Shown: positions 33,329 to 42,480, numbered from the stretch's first letter. The stretch: 64,000 bases of DNA from Falsiroseomonas ponticola (GCF_016805305.1 NZ_JAERQN010000010.1:186001-250000), one strand, 5' to 3'. Made by a program: numbers and translations. The notes: a model not told the origin generated them from the sequence alone.

Positions 33329-34785
33329 CGCACCACCGCCTTCACCGCCGCGTTGGTCTGGGGGAGGGAGGCGATCTCCGCCACCGTCACCGGCTTGAAG
33401 GGCGGGCGCAGGCGATAGGTGCCGGCCTGTTCCGGCGTGATGACGCGCGCCTGCGCCACCAGCTCCGTCACCGTCAGGTTGCAGAGCCTGCCCTGGCACG
33501 GCCCCATGCCGCAGCGGAGGAAGGCCTTGAGCTGATTCGGCCCGGTGGCGCCGCCGGCCACGGCCTCCCGCAGCTGGCCGGCCGTGATCTCCTCGCAGCG
33601 GCAGACGATGGTGCTGTCCTCCGCCGGGATGCGGTCCGCGGTGGCGGGGCGGTAGAGCGCGTCGAGGAAGCCGCGGCCGCGGCCGAGCTTCTCCAGCGCC
33701 GCGCGGATGGGGGCGGCGCGGCGGTCACGCTCCGCCGCGTCGATGCGGCCCAGGCGATGCGCGGCGCCGAGGGCGGCGAGCGTGCCCGACTCCGCCGCGC
33801 ATTCCGCCCCCGCGATGCCGCCGCCATCGCCGGCGATGGCGACATCCGCGACGCTGCTGAGGAGCCACTCGTCGCGCTTCGGCACCCAGCAGAGCTGCGC
33901 CTCGTCCCAGTGATGCGCGCAGCCGATGGCGTTGGAGATGACAGTGTTCGGCACCACGCCCTGGTGCAGCAGCAGCACATCGGCCTCGATGCGCTGCGCG
34001 GCGCCGCCGGCGGTGAAGGTGACGGCGCGGAGCCGGTCATCGCCTTCCGCCTTCAGCCCCGTGACGCCCGCGATGCGCCGCGGCCCGCCGCGCGCCTTGG
34101 CCAGCAGCGCCAGGCCTTTCCCGAGATAGGGGGAGCGCAGGAAGCCGAGTGCATGGCGCAGCGCGCCGGCGCGGTTGGCGCCGGGCGTCGTATCCAGCAC
34201 CGCCGCGATGGTGGCGCCCGCGGCGCGGAGCTGCGCGGCCACCAGCAGCAGCAGCGGCCCCGTGCCGGCCAGCACCACGCGGCCCTGCGGCACCAGCCCA
34301 TGCGCCTTCAGCGCGATCTGCGCCGCGCCCGCCGTCAGCACGCCGGGCAGCGTCCAGCCGGGGATGGGGAAGGGGCGTTCCATGGCACCCGTCGCGACGA
34401 TGACCTGGCCCGCGAAGACCGGCCGCGCCTGACCGGCGATGGAAACGCCGAGCTCGATCTCCGCATGGCGGCCGGGCTCGTCGCCCGAAGGCAGCAGGCT
34501 GAACAGCTTGGCGCCGGGGGCGTAGTCCACGGCGGCGGCCAGGAAGCGCTGTGCGATGGGCAGGCCGCGCCAGTAATCCTCCCCCAGCACGGCGCGGTCG
34601 GTCACCGGCGTGGTGGTGATGCCGCGATGGATCTGGCCGCCGGGGGCCATGTTCTCATCCACCACCAGCGTCGCGATGCCGAGGCCCGCGGCGGCGATGG
34701 CGGCGGACTGTCCCGCGGGGCCGGCGCCGATGATGACGAGGTCGTAGCGCGCGTCGAGCTGCGCCGCTTCGGTGATGCGATTCAT
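33322..34785 (-). CDS. FAD/NAD(P)-dependent amine/opine oxidase, large subunit (HcnB/OoxA-like)
   Basis: The protein is 487 aa. The FAD motif VIIGAGPAGQSAAIAAAGLG is at residues about 17-36, a second nucleotide loop VVLAGTGPLLLLVAAQLR near 165, and a C-terminal BFD-like [2Fe-2S] cluster domain with CRCEEITAGQL and RCGMGPCQGRLC. This is the A-subunit type of three-component oxidases of opines, glycine (HcnABC) or hydroxyproline. It follows the small ferredoxin-like gene with an overlap. Confidence 0.9.
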   Translation of the reverse strand: MNRITEAAQLDARYDLVIIGAGPAGQSAAIAAAGLGIATLVVDENMAPGGQIHRGITTTPVTDRAVLGEDYWRGLPIAQRFLAAAVDYAPGAKLFSLLPSGDEPGRHAEIELGVSIAGQARPVFAGQVIVATGAMERPFPIPGWTLPGVLTAGAAQIALKAHGLVPQGRVVLAGTGPLLLLVAAQLRAAGATIAAVLDTTPGANRAGALRHALGFLRSPYLGKGLALLAKARGGPRRIAGVTGLKAEGDDRLRAVTFTAGGAAQRIEADVLLLHQGVVPNTVISNAIGCAHHWDEAQLCWVPKRDEWLLSSVADVAIAGDGGGIAGAECAAESGTLAALGAAHRLGRIDAAERDRRAAPIRAALEKLGRGRGFLDALYRPATADRIPAEDSTIVCRCEEITAGQLREAVAGGATGPNQLKAFLRCGMGPCQGRLCNLTVTELVAQARVITPEQAGTYRLRPPFKPVTVAEIASLPQTNAAVKAVVRY

Positions 34786-35081
34786 GGCGCGACCGCCTTT
34801 CGCGCGCCGGCCTGGGTTTCGACGCGCATGCCCTCCTCCAGCGCCACCAGGCAGCCCTGGCGGTTGCCGGTGCCGTCGATGGTGACCAGGCATTCGAAGC
34901 AGACGCCCATCAGGCAATAGGGCCCGCGCGGCGTGCCCTTGGCCGGCGTCGCGCGGCAGGTGGCGATGCCGTTGGCGAGCAGCGCGGCGGCCACCGTATC
35001 GCCGCGCCGCGCCGTCAGCGGTGCGCCATCGAAGGTGAAGCGAAGCGTCTCCGCGGGGGAGTCAGGCAGCCTGCGGAACAT
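34782..35081 (-). CDS. (2Fe-2S)-binding small subunit of amine oxidase (HcnA-like)
   Basis: The protein is 99 aa with the cysteine set ATCRATPAKG, CLMGVCFECLV and RQGCLV, matching the plant-type [2Fe-2S] small subunit of HcnA/OoxA-type complexes. The start at ATG 35081 (GAGG upstream) overlaps the preceding gene by 20 nt; ATG 35114 is possible. It passes electrons between the two flavin subunits or to the respiratory chain. Confidence 0.88.
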   Translation of the reverse strand: MFRRLPDSPAETLRFTFDGAPLTARRGDTVAAALLANGIATCRATPAKGTPRGPYCLMGVCFECLVTIDGTGNRQGCLVALEEGMRVETQAGARKAVAP

Positions 35082-36174
35082 GGAACCTCGTGCCGCTGAA
35101 ACAGGAAAGCTCATCCGCCAGCGCGCCGGCCTGGATCTGCGGCGCCAGCGTCAGCGCATGCGCGGCCGCCAGCGTGACGCCGGAATGGCAGGTGACGACG
35201 AAGGCGCCGGGGGCCGACTTCGACTGCGCATAGATCGGGAAGCCGTCCGGCGACATGACGCGGGATGCCGACCAGGTGCGCACGACATTGAGGTCACGCA
35301 GCAGCGGAAAGCCGCGCATGGCGCGTTCCGCCATGACGGAGATGACGGGGTTCGTCACGACCGTGTCGAAGCCCGCATCCTCCTGGCTGTCGCCCATCAT
35401 CACGCCGCCCTCGTCGGTCTGGCGGATGGTGCCCATGGGGTAGTGGAGGAAGGGCGCGACCTTCTCCGTCACCAGCACCTGGCCCTTGGAGGGAATGACC
35501 GGCGCATGGAGGCCGACCATCGGCGCAAGCCTGGCATTGCCGAGGCCCGCCGCCAGCACCACGCGCGCGCTGCGCGCCTCGCCCCAGGCGCCGGTGATGC
35601 GGAAGCCGCCATCGCGGACCTCGATCGAGTCGACGACGCTCTCGGGGCGATAGGTCACGCCGCGCTTGCCGTTCGCGACATGCAGCGCGCGGAAGAGCTT
35701 CAGCGAATTCACATGGCCATCGGCCGGCGAATAGATCGCGCCCACCACATCCGGCCCGATATCCGGCAGCATCCGCTTCGTGCCGGCATGGTCCAGCACC
35801 TGATAGGGAATGGCGGGCGCGCCGGGCTGGGCCTGCAGGCGCTGGATGTAGCGCGTGCGCGCCTCCATCTCGTCATCGGAGAGGCAGAGCGCGAAGCCGC
35901 CGGGGCGCTGGTGCACCACGTCGATGCCGGTCTCCTCCCGCAGATCGGCCGCGAATCCCGCCCAGCGTTCGGAGGAGCCGTAGGACCAGGCCGAATATTG
36001 CGGCATGCCCATGCCCTTGGACTGCACCCAGACCAGGGCGAAATTGGCGCGGGAGGCGCGGCGCGCCACATCGCCCTCATCCAGCACCAGCACGCGGGCG
36101 CCGAGCCGCGCCAGGCCGTAGGCCATGCAGGACCCCACCAGCCCGCCACCGATGACGGTGACATCGGCCTCCAT
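35062..36174 (-). CDS. FAD-dependent amino acid/opine oxidase subunit (DAO family, HcnC/OoxB-like)
   Basis: The protein is 370 aa. The Rossmann motif VTVIGGGLVGSCMAYGLARLG at residues 5-25 binds FAD, and the DAO-family middle part includes PGGFALCLSDDE and the C-terminal SPDGFPIYAQ and GVTLAAAHALTLAP. It is the substrate-oxidising subunit of the three-gene unit and first in the operon. ATG 36174 with AGGGGA upstream was chosen over ATG 36192. The substrate (opine, D-amino acid, hydroxyproline or sarcosine-like amine) is not determined. Confidence 0.88.
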   Translation of the reverse strand: MEADVTVIGGGLVGSCMAYGLARLGARVLVLDEGDVARRASRANFALVWVQSKGMGMPQYSAWSYGSSERWAGFAADLREETGIDVVHQRPGGFALCLSDDEMEARTRYIQRLQAQPGAPAIPYQVLDHAGTKRMLPDIGPDVVGAIYSPADGHVNSLKLFRALHVANGKRGVTYRPESVVDSIEVRDGGFRITGAWGEARSARVVLAAGLGNARLAPMVGLHAPVIPSKGQVLVTEKVAPFLHYPMGTIRQTDEGGVMMGDSQEDAGFDTVVTNPVISVMAERAMRGFPLLRDLNVVRTWSASRVMSPDGFPIYAQSKSAPGAFVVTCHSGVTLAAAHALTLAPQIQAGALADELSCFSGTRFHVPQAA

Positions 36175-36283
36175 CTGCCATTCCCCTTGCATCCCGGGCG
36201 CAGCATAGGCGGCGCGCCACGGGGCGACCAGGGAAGCCCCGCCCCGCAAGCGGCGCCTTCACGGCGGTTGCCCGGTGTGTGTA

Positions 36284-36300
36284 GCCTGTATCCCACAGGC
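36284..36300. promoter_or_regulatory. Palindrome in the divergent oxidase/Bug-receptor region
   Basis: GCCTGT-(ATCCC)-ACAGGC is a perfect inverted repeat in the 143-bp divergent gap. It overlaps a weak promoter candidate for the rightward gene (TTGCCC at 36268). It could be an operator for either side. Confidence 0.4.
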
Positions 36301-36317
36301 AGGCGGGGGATGGGACA

Positions 36318-37292
36318 ATGCGGATCACGCGACGCGCGATGGCGGGGCTGCTGCCCGCGGTGGCGATCACGGGCGGGGCCTCCGCCCAGGCGACGTGGCA
36401 GCCGGGACGGCCGCTGCGCATGCTGGTGGGCTTCCCGCCCGGCGGGGCGGCGGACATCCTGGCGCGCAAGCTGGCGGACAGCCTGACCCAGGCGCTGGGC
36501 CAGGCCGTGGTGGTGGAGAACCGGCCCGGCGCCGGCGCGCAGCTGGCGCTGGATGCGGCGGCCAAGGCGCAGCCGGACGGGCTGACCATGTCGCTCTCCC
36601 CCATGGGCCCGCTGGCGGTGAACCCGGCGCTGACGCCGGGGCGCCTGCCCTACAACGCGGCGGAGGATTTCACGCCGCTGATCCATGTCTGGGACCAGCC
36701 CAATGTCATCGTTGGCGGGCTGGACGTGCCCCAGGCCTGGCCGGCCTTCGTGGAATGGCTGCGGCGGCGGCCGGAGGAGCCCTATGCCTCGGTCGGGCCG
36801 GGGTCATCGAACCACCTGACCGGCGCGCTGATGTCCCGCGCGCTGGGGCTCAACCTGCAGCACATCACCTATCGCGGATCGGCGGCGGCGCTGACGGCGA
36901 TCATGGGCGGCGAGATCAAGCTGTTCGTGGACAACGTCACCACCACCATCCCCCTGGCGCGGGAGGGACGGGTGCGCGCCATCGCGGTGACGACGGCGCA
37001 GCGCAGCGCGGCGCTGCCGGATGTGCCGACCTTCGCGGAGCTCGGCCTGCCGGAGCTGACGGTGTCCTCCTGGCAGGTGGTGGTGGGGCCGAAGGGCCTG
37101 CCGCCGGCGGTGGTGGCGCGGCTGAACGCGGAGCTGAACCGCGCCATCCGCACCCCCGACGCCATCGCCTGGATGCGCAGCCTGGGCGCGGAGCCCGTGG
37201 GCGGCACGGCGGAACAGGCGGCGGCCATGCTGCGGACGGAGCGCGAGCGCTGGGCGCGCCTGATCCCCAGCATGGGCATCACGGTGGACTGA
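36318..37292 (+). CDS. Tripartite tricarboxylate transporter substrate-binding protein (Bug/TctC family)
   Basis: The precursor is 324 aa. The export signal RRAMAGLLPAVAITGGASAQ is followed by the mature Bug fold: LRMLVGFPPGGAADILARKL, VVVENRPGAGAQLALDA and NVTTTIPLAREGRVRAIAVT. Such periplasmic receptors bind carboxylates and feed TctAB permeases, but no TctA or TctB is in the window, as is common for the many orphan Bug genes in related genomes. Start ATG 36318 has GGGGAT upstream. Confidence 0.92.
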   Translation: MRITRRAMAGLLPAVAITGGASAQATWQPGRPLRMLVGFPPGGAADILARKLADSLTQALGQAVVVENRPGAGAQLALDAAAKAQPDGLTMSLSPMGPLAVNPALTPGRLPYNAAEDFTPLIHVWDQPNVIVGGLDVPQAWPAFVEWLRRRPEEPYASVGPGSSNHLTGALMSRALGLNLQHITYRGSAAALTAIMGGEIKLFVDNVTTTIPLAREGRVRAIAVTTAQRSAALPDVPTFAELGLPELTVSSWQVVVGPKGLPPAVVARLNAELNRAIRTPDAIAWMRSLGAEPVGGTAEQAAAMLRTERERWARLIPSMGITVD

Positions 37293-37306
37293 AGCCGGGT
37301 GGCTGC

Positions 37307-37342
37307 CGTCAGCGATAGATCCCGCCGCGTCAGCGATAGATC
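37307..37342. repeat. Direct repeat duplicating the end of the TRAP permease gene
   Basis: CGTCAGCGATAGATC occurs at 37307-37321 and 37328-37342 (period 21). On the minus strand each copy encodes Ile-Tyr-Arg-stop, so the last codons of the DctM gene plus its stop have been duplicated, giving a second in-frame stop just behind. Confidence 0.75.
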
Positions 37343-38607
37343 AATGTCGGCAGCCACAGCACCATGCCCGGCCAATAGGTCACCATCGCCAGGCAGATGA
37401 AGAGCGGGATGAGGAAGGGCGCGCAGGCCTTCGTCGTCTCCTCGAAGGTCAGGCCGGAAACGCGCGCCAGGATGTACAGCACCATCCCCACAGGTGGCGT
37501 CAGCAGGCCGATCATCAGGTTCAGCACCATGATCAGCCCGAAATGCACGGGATCGACGCCGATCGCGGCCATCAGCGGCAGCAGCACCGGCACCAGGATG
37601 GTGATGGCGGCGATCGTCTCCAGGAAGCAGCCGACGACCAGCAGCAGGATGTTCACCAGCAGCAGCACCAGGATCGGGTTGCTGGTGATGGACAGCACCG
37701 CGCCGGCCACTTCCTCCGTCACCCGCGTGGTGGTGATGAGCCAGCCGAAGATGGAGGAGCCGGCGACGATCAGCAGCACCACCGCGGTGGTCTCGATCGT
37801 CTCCATCGTGACGCGCATCAGGCCCCGGAAGCTCAGCGTGCGGTACACCACCATGCCGAGGATCAGCGCGTAGAAGGTGGCGGCGATGGCGGCTTCCGTC
37901 GGCGTGAAGGCGCCGCTCGTCATGCCGCCGACCAGCAGCACCGGCGTCATCATCGGCAGGAAGGCACGCTTGGCGGTATGGCCGAGCCGCGCCCAGCGGA
38001 ACTCCGCATCCCGGTCGAAGCCCCGGACATGCGCGACCCAGGCGACGGAGGCCATCAGCGTCAGCGCCATCAGCAGCCCCGGGATCAGCCCCGCCGCGAA
38101 GAGCTGGCCCACGGAGGTGTTCGCGCTGACGCCATAGATCACCATGGGCAGGGAAGGCGGGATGATGGGGCCGATGGTGGCGGAGGCGCCGGTCAGCCCG
38201 ACGGCGAAGGGCAGGGGATAGCCATGCTCCTTCATCGCCTTGATCTCGATATTGCCGAGCCCGCCGGCATCCGCGACCGCCGTGCCCGACATGCCCGCGA
38301 AGATCACGGACCCCACCACGTTCACATGGCCGAGCCCGCCCTTCAGCCAGCCGACCAGCGCGGTGGCGAAGCTGTAGATGCGTTCCGTGATGCCCGCCGA
38401 ATTCATCAGGCTGCCGGACATGACGAAGAAGGGGATGGCGAGCAGCGGGAAGCTGTCCACGCCACTCGCCATGCGGTGCAGCACGACGAGCGGCGGCACC
38501 GACTGGTCGAACCACACATAGATCAGCGAACCGGCACCGAGCGCGACCGCGACCGGCACGCCCAGCAGCATCAGGCCGAGGAAGCCCGCGAAGAGGATCC
38601 AGGTCAT
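37330..38607 (-). CDS. TRAP transporter large permease (DctM family)
   Basis: The protein is 425 aa, about 12 membrane helices. Typical segments are LGLMLLGVPVAVALGAGSL, LAIPFFVMSGSLMNSAGITE, MSGTAVADAGGLGNIEIKAM and PPSLPMVIYGVSANTSVGQL. It is the sodium-coupled membrane subunit that works with the DctQ gene upstream (4-nt overlap at 38604-38607 is not reached; 10 nt separate them) and the DctP receptor at 40403. Confidence 0.94.
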   Translation of the reverse strand: MTWILFAGFLGLMLLGVPVAVALGAGSLIYVWFDQSVPPLVVLHRMASGVDSFPLLAIPFFVMSGSLMNSAGITERIYSFATALVGWLKGGLGHVNVVGSVIFAGMSGTAVADAGGLGNIEIKAMKEHGYPLPFAVGLTGASATIGPIIPPSLPMVIYGVSANTSVGQLFAAGLIPGLLMALTLMASVAWVAHVRGFDRDAEFRWARLGHTAKRAFLPMMTPVLLVGGMTSGAFTPTEAAIAATFYALILGMVVYRTLSFRGLMRVTMETIETTAVVLLIVAGSSIFGWLITTTRVTEEVAGAVLSITSNPILVLLLVNILLLVVGCFLETIAAITILVPVLLPLMAAIGVDPVHFGLIMVLNLMIGLLTPPVGMVLYILARVSGLTFEETTKACAPFLIPLFICLAMVTYWPGMVLWLPTLIYR

Positions 38608-38617
38608 CGCGCCGCCC

Positions 38618-39187
38618 TCACAGGTGCACGCCGCCGAGGGAGGGATCGTCCACGCGATCCGGCTCCCCCCGGCGGAAGCGGAGGATGGCGGCCTGCGCGG
38701 CGCGCGCCGTGGTCAGCACCAGGCCGACCAGGATGGAGAGATAGACCCAGGAGAGCGGCCAATCGATCACCACCATGGGCTGGTACTGCATCGCCTCCGC
38801 CACCTGCCAGCACAGCCAGCAGAGGATGGCGTAGAAGCAGACGGCGAAGAGGTTGGCGGCCAGGAACATCCAGCGCCGCTGCGCCGCCGGCAGCATGGTC
38901 GGCAGGAATTCCACCGCGATATGCGTGCCCCGCCGCGCCGCCATGGCGCTGCCGGTGAAGGTCAGCACCATCAGGATGTAGCGCGCGATCTCCTCGGTCC
39001 AGGCGATGCTGTCGTTCAGGATGTAGCGGCTGAAGAACTGCAGGAACACCACGCCCGCCAGCGCCCAGAACAGGATCACGGAGATCCAGTCCTCCGGCGC
39101 GAGGTCCGCTTTCTCCTCCGGCGCATCGGCCACTTCCTGCGTCAGCGCGACGAAGAGATCCTCGTCATCGGTGCCTTTTGGCTGCAC
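38618..39187 (-). CDS. TRAP transporter small permease (DctQ family)
   Basis: The protein is about 189 aa with four hydrophobic helices, the DctQ signature FSRYILNDSIAWTEEIARY and the following MAARRGTHIAVEFL. The N-terminus is uncertain: GTG 39187 has GGGAGC upstream and leaves 67 nt of divergent space, while ATG 39226 would leave only 28 nt to the enolase gene. An acidic soluble N-terminal extension of about 40 residues precedes the first helix. Confidence 0.88.
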   Translation of the reverse strand: MQPKGTDDEDLFVALTQEVADAPEEKADLAPEDWISVILFWALAGVVFLQFFSRYILNDSIAWTEEIARYILMVLTFTGSAMAARRGTHIAVEFLPTMLPAAQRRWMFLAANLFAVCFYAILCWLCWQVAEAMQYQPMVVIDWPLSWVYLSILVGLVLTTARAAQAAILRFRRGEPDRVDDPSLGGVHL

Positions 39188-39254
39188 GAATTTACTGCTC
39201 CCAAGGACGTGGTTCGACCCTATCATTCCGGCCAGCACAGGGAGGAATGACAAC

Positions 39255-40367
39255 ATGTCCAGGATCGAACGATTGGAAATCCTGCAGGTGGACCTGCCGC
39301 CCAAGGTGGCGCGCAGCGATGCGATCCAGTCCTTCGCGACGCAGGAAACACCCATGATGCGCATCACCGACAGCGATGGCGCGACGGGCATCGGCTACAG
39401 CTACACCATCGGCCAGGGCGGCTCCTCCATCATCGCGCTGCTGCGCGACCATCTCGGCCCCATGCTGCTGGGGCGAGACGCCGACTGCATCGACGCGATC
39501 TGGCATGACCTCTTCATGAAGACGCATGCGCTCAGCGTCGGCCCGCTCGTGGCGCTGTCGCTCGCCGCCATCGACACGGCGCTGTGGGATCTGCGGGGGA
39601 AGAAGACCGGGCTGCCGCTGCACCGGCTGGCCGGCGGCGCCAAGCCGCGCATCCCCGTCTACACGACCGAAGGCGGCTGGCTGCATATGAGCCAGGCGGA
39701 GATCGTGGCGGATGCGGAAGCCGCGCGCGGCCAGGGCTTCGCCGGCACGAAGATCAAGGTCGGCCGCGCCACGGTGCAGGAGGATATCGCGCGGCTCTCC
39801 GCCGTGCGGCGCGTGGTCGGCGACGGCTTCCAGATCATGACCGATGCCAACCAGGGCTTCACGGTGGCGGAGGCGATTCGGCGCGCCGGCGCCTTCGAAG
39901 CCGCGGGCCTCGACCTGGCCTGGTACGAGGAACCCCTGCCGGCGGAAGACGTGGAAGGCCATGTCCGGCTTTCCGCCGCGACGCGCATTCCCGTGGCGGT
40001 GGGGGAGAGCCTGTATCACCCCGCGCAGTTCCGGGACTACCTGGCGCGCGGCGGCTGTTCCATCGTGCAGGTTGATGTCGCGCGCATCGGCGGCATCACG
40101 CCCTGGCTGAAGACCGCGCATCTGGCGGAGACCTTCAACGTCCCGGTCTGCCCGCATTTCCTGATGGAGCTTCACCTGCCGCTGGTCTGCGCGGTACCGA
40201 ACGGGGCGTGGCTGGAGCACATTCCGCAACTCGATGACATCGCGGCGAGCCGCGTGGTGGTGAAGGATGGCTTCGCCGCGCCGCCGGAGGCGCCAGGCAA
40301 TGGCATCGAGTGGGACGAGGCGGAGATCGCGCGGCGGCAATCCTTCACGCCGATCGTGCTCCGCTGA
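39255..40367 (+). CDS. Mandelate racemase/muconate lactonizing enzyme family protein (enolase superfamily)
   Basis: The protein is 370 aa. The C-terminal barrel has the KxK acid/base pair (KIKVG), metal ligands in MTDANQGFT and YEEPLPAED, and AVGESLYHPAQF. This arrangement is that of sugar-acid dehydratases or cycloisomerases; the exact acid is unknown. AGGAGGAA precedes ATG 39255. It is divergent from the TRAP permease genes and close to DctP, so the transported sugar acid is the likely substrate. Confidence 0.9.
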   Translation: MSRIERLEILQVDLPPKVARSDAIQSFATQETPMMRITDSDGATGIGYSYTIGQGGSSIIALLRDHLGPMLLGRDADCIDAIWHDLFMKTHALSVGPLVALSLAAIDTALWDLRGKKTGLPLHRLAGGAKPRIPVYTTEGGWLHMSQAEIVADAEAARGQGFAGTKIKVGRATVQEDIARLSAVRRVVGDGFQIMTDANQGFTVAEAIRRAGAFEAAGLDLAWYEEPLPAEDVEGHVRLSAATRIPVAVGESLYHPAQFRDYLARGGCSIVQVDVARIGGITPWLKTAHLAETFNVPVCPHFLMELHLPLVCAVPNGAWLEHIPQLDDIAASRVVVKDGFAAPPEAPGNGIEWDEAEIARRQSFTPIVLR

Positions 40368-40402
40368 GGCGGGTGCCGGGCCGCGGGGCCCGGCGCCCTT
40401 CA

Positions 40403-41404
40403 TCAGCCCGCGCGGGATGCGATGGCCTGGAGGCGGTCGTAATGCTCCCGCGTCCAGCCCGCGCCCGCGGCGCTGTCATTGTGCAGCGGCTGCGCCACCG
40501 CGCGGAAGGCGGCGCGGTCCGGGCGCTGCACCGTCTTGCCCTGGGCGGTGAACCAGTCCGGCAGCACCAGCTCCGCCTGCCGGATCTCGTTGGTCGCGCG
40601 GGTGGAGGCTTCGCGCAGCACCTCCGTGAACACGCCCTTGTCGGCATCGTTCAGCCGCCGCCAGGTATTGCCGGAGACGATGGTCAGCAGGCTTTCCGTG
40701 ATATGCGCGGTCAGGGAGATGTGGCTCTGCACCTCGTAGAACTTCTTGGCCTGGATGGTCGGCAGCGGATTCTCCTGCCCGTCCACCGTGCCCTGCTGGA
40801 GCGCCAGATAGACCTCGGCGAAGGCGATCGGCGTGGCATTGGCGCCGACGCTGCGCGTGAACATCAGGAACAGCGGCGCCTGCGGCACGCGCAGCTTCAT
40901 GCCGCGCATATCCTCCGGCCGCATCACCGACCGGTTCGCGGTGACGTGACGCTCCCCGTAATAGGTCAGCGCCAGCGCCTGGTGGTTGGTCTGGCGGCTG
41001 TAGCCCGCCATCATGTCGCGCAGCAGGTCGCTTTCCCGATACGCCATGAAGTGCTCGAAATCCCGCAGCACATAGGGCGCGTTGGTGATCGCGATGGGGC
41101 GGTAGGTGGCGCCGGCGAAGGCGACGCCTGTGTAGATCATGTCCACGGTGCCGAGCGCGAGGCCCTGGTTGATCGTGGGTTCGTTGCCGAGCGCGGAGGC
41201 CGGGAAGACCTCGATCGCCCAGCGATTCTGCGTCCGCTGCTGGATCTGCTGCGCGGCCCAGAGGGCCTGGGTGTGATAGGCCTCGTTCGTCTCATAGACA
41301 TGCGCCCAGCGCAGCCGCGTCTGCGCCTGGGCGGCACGGCCGAGCAGCGCCGGTGCGGCGATCGCCGTGCCGAGCAGCACGCGGCGGCTTGTGATGATGG
41401 ACAT
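40403..41404 (-). CDS. TRAP transporter substrate-binding protein (DctP family)
   Basis: The precursor is 333 aa with signal MSIITSRRVLLGTAIAAPAL ending near AQA (residue 27). The DctP fold shows MRGMKLRVPQAPLFLMF (the conserved Arg that binds the carboxylate), PIAFAEVYLALQQGTVDGQE, and YEVQSHISLTAH. GGGAGG precedes ATG 41404. It belongs with the DctQM genes across the enolase gene. Confidence 0.93.
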   Translation of the reverse strand: MSIITSRRVLLGTAIAAPALLGRAAQAQTRLRWAHVYETNEAYHTQALWAAQQIQQRTQNRWAIEVFPASALGNEPTINQGLALGTVDMIYTGVAFAGATYRPIAITNAPYVLRDFEHFMAYRESDLLRDMMAGYSRQTNHQALALTYYGERHVTANRSVMRPEDMRGMKLRVPQAPLFLMFTRSVGANATPIAFAEVYLALQQGTVDGQENPLPTIQAKKFYEVQSHISLTAHITESLLTIVSGNTWRRLNDADKGVFTEVLREASTRATNEIRQAELVLPDWFTAQGKTVQRPDRAAFRAVAQPLHNDSAAGAGWTREHYDRLQAIASRAG

Positions 41405-41509
41405 TCGGCAACCTCCCACAGGCACCGGTTGCGCCCGGCGCGTCGTTCCGGGGGGAGCATGGAGAGGTTCGGGGCCGCGCCGCAAGCCCGCCGTGCGGCA
41501 GCGGGGTCG

Positions 41510-42403
41510 CTACCAGCCGGTGGCGAGCAGCGCCTCCACCGCCGCGCGGCCTGGCGCGGCATCCCAGCCGCTGCCGGCGGCGGCCTTCAGCGCGGCCGCG
41601 GCGGTGGCGAAGCGCGCGGCCTGCGGGACGGGCGCGCCCTCCGCGATCGCCAGCGCATAGGCGCCATGGAAGACATCGCCGCAGCCCGTGGTGTCCACCG
41701 CCTGGACGCGCGGCGCGGGCAGGGGATGCGCGGCGCCGTCCCGCCACCAGAGGCTCCCGGCCTCGCCCAGCGTGACCGCGAGCACCGCGTCGAAGCGCGC
41801 GGCGACGGCAGCGAGGCCCGCGGCGGGATCCTCGATGCCGGTGAATTCGCGCAGGCCGCGTTCGGAAAACAGGATGTGGTCCGCCATCGGCGCCAGGCGG
41901 TGCAGCGCCGCGCCGGCCGCGACCTCCCCATCCAGCACGCGGGGGATGCCCATGGCGCGGGCCAGGGTGAAGGCATGCGCCGCGCCATCGGGCCAGCGGG
42001 GATCGGCCATCACCGCCGCCACGCCCTGCAGCGTGAAGCGCGGCGCCTCCACCAGGCCCTCGCCGGGGAAGACGGCCAGGATGCGCTCGCCCTCCGGGTC
42101 CACCAGCACGGCGGAGTTGGGGGTGATGCCGCCTGGCGCCACCAGCTCCGGCAGGTGCCGCACGCCCCGCGCCGCCAGCCCCGCCCGCAGCCATTCGCCC
42201 GCGGGGTCGTCGCCCGTGCGCCCGACCCAGAGCGCATCGCCGCCGAGCCTGGCCACGGCGACGGAGGCCGTCGCCGCCATGCCGCCGCCGACATCCTGGT
42301 AGCCCGCCGCGACATACTTCCCCGGTGCCGGCGGCAGGCGCGGCATGCGGTAGGTACGGTCGAGCGCGGCCATGCCGATGCAGGCGATGCGGGGGGCGGT
42401 CAT
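41510..42403 (-). CDS. PfkB family carbohydrate kinase
   Basis: The protein is 297 aa. The N-terminal PfkB pattern (ACIGMAALDRTYRMP, then DVGGGMAATASVAVARLGG) and the C-terminal anion-hole motif VDTTGCGDVFHGAYA are present; the usual GAGD is GCGD here, with catalytic Asp kept. It phosphorylates a sugar or sugar derivative with ATP in the cytoplasm. It is divergent from the DeoR-type regulator gene, which suggests a shared regulon. The substrate is unknown. Confidence 0.9.
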   Translation of the reverse strand: MTAPRIACIGMAALDRTYRMPRLPPAPGKYVAAGYQDVGGGMAATASVAVARLGGDALWVGRTGDDPAGEWLRAGLAARGVRHLPELVAPGGITPNSAVLVDPEGERILAVFPGEGLVEAPRFTLQGVAAVMADPRWPDGAAHAFTLARAMGIPRVLDGEVAAGAALHRLAPMADHILFSERGLREFTGIEDPAAGLAAVAARFDAVLAVTLGEAGSLWWRDGAAHPLPAPRVQAVDTTGCGDVFHGAYALAIAEGAPVPQAARFATAAAALKAAAGSGWDAAPGRAAVEALLATGW

Positions 42404-42462
42404 GGCGCGGACGATGGCACCCGGCCGAGGGCGCCGGAAGACCGGTTGGCGCCCCGGCGTGG

Positions 42463-42480
42463 ATGTGGCACCTTCCACAT
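42463..42480. promoter_or_regulatory. Inverted repeat abutting the DeoR-family gene start
   Basis: ATGTGG-(CACCTT)-CCACAT is a perfect 6-6-6 palindrome ending one base before the start codon at 42481. A DeoR-type repressor would be expected to bind such a site for autoregulation and to control the divergent kinase. The half-site CCACAT recurs at 43287-43292 inside the promoter of the HAD/phn operon. Confidence 0.5.
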
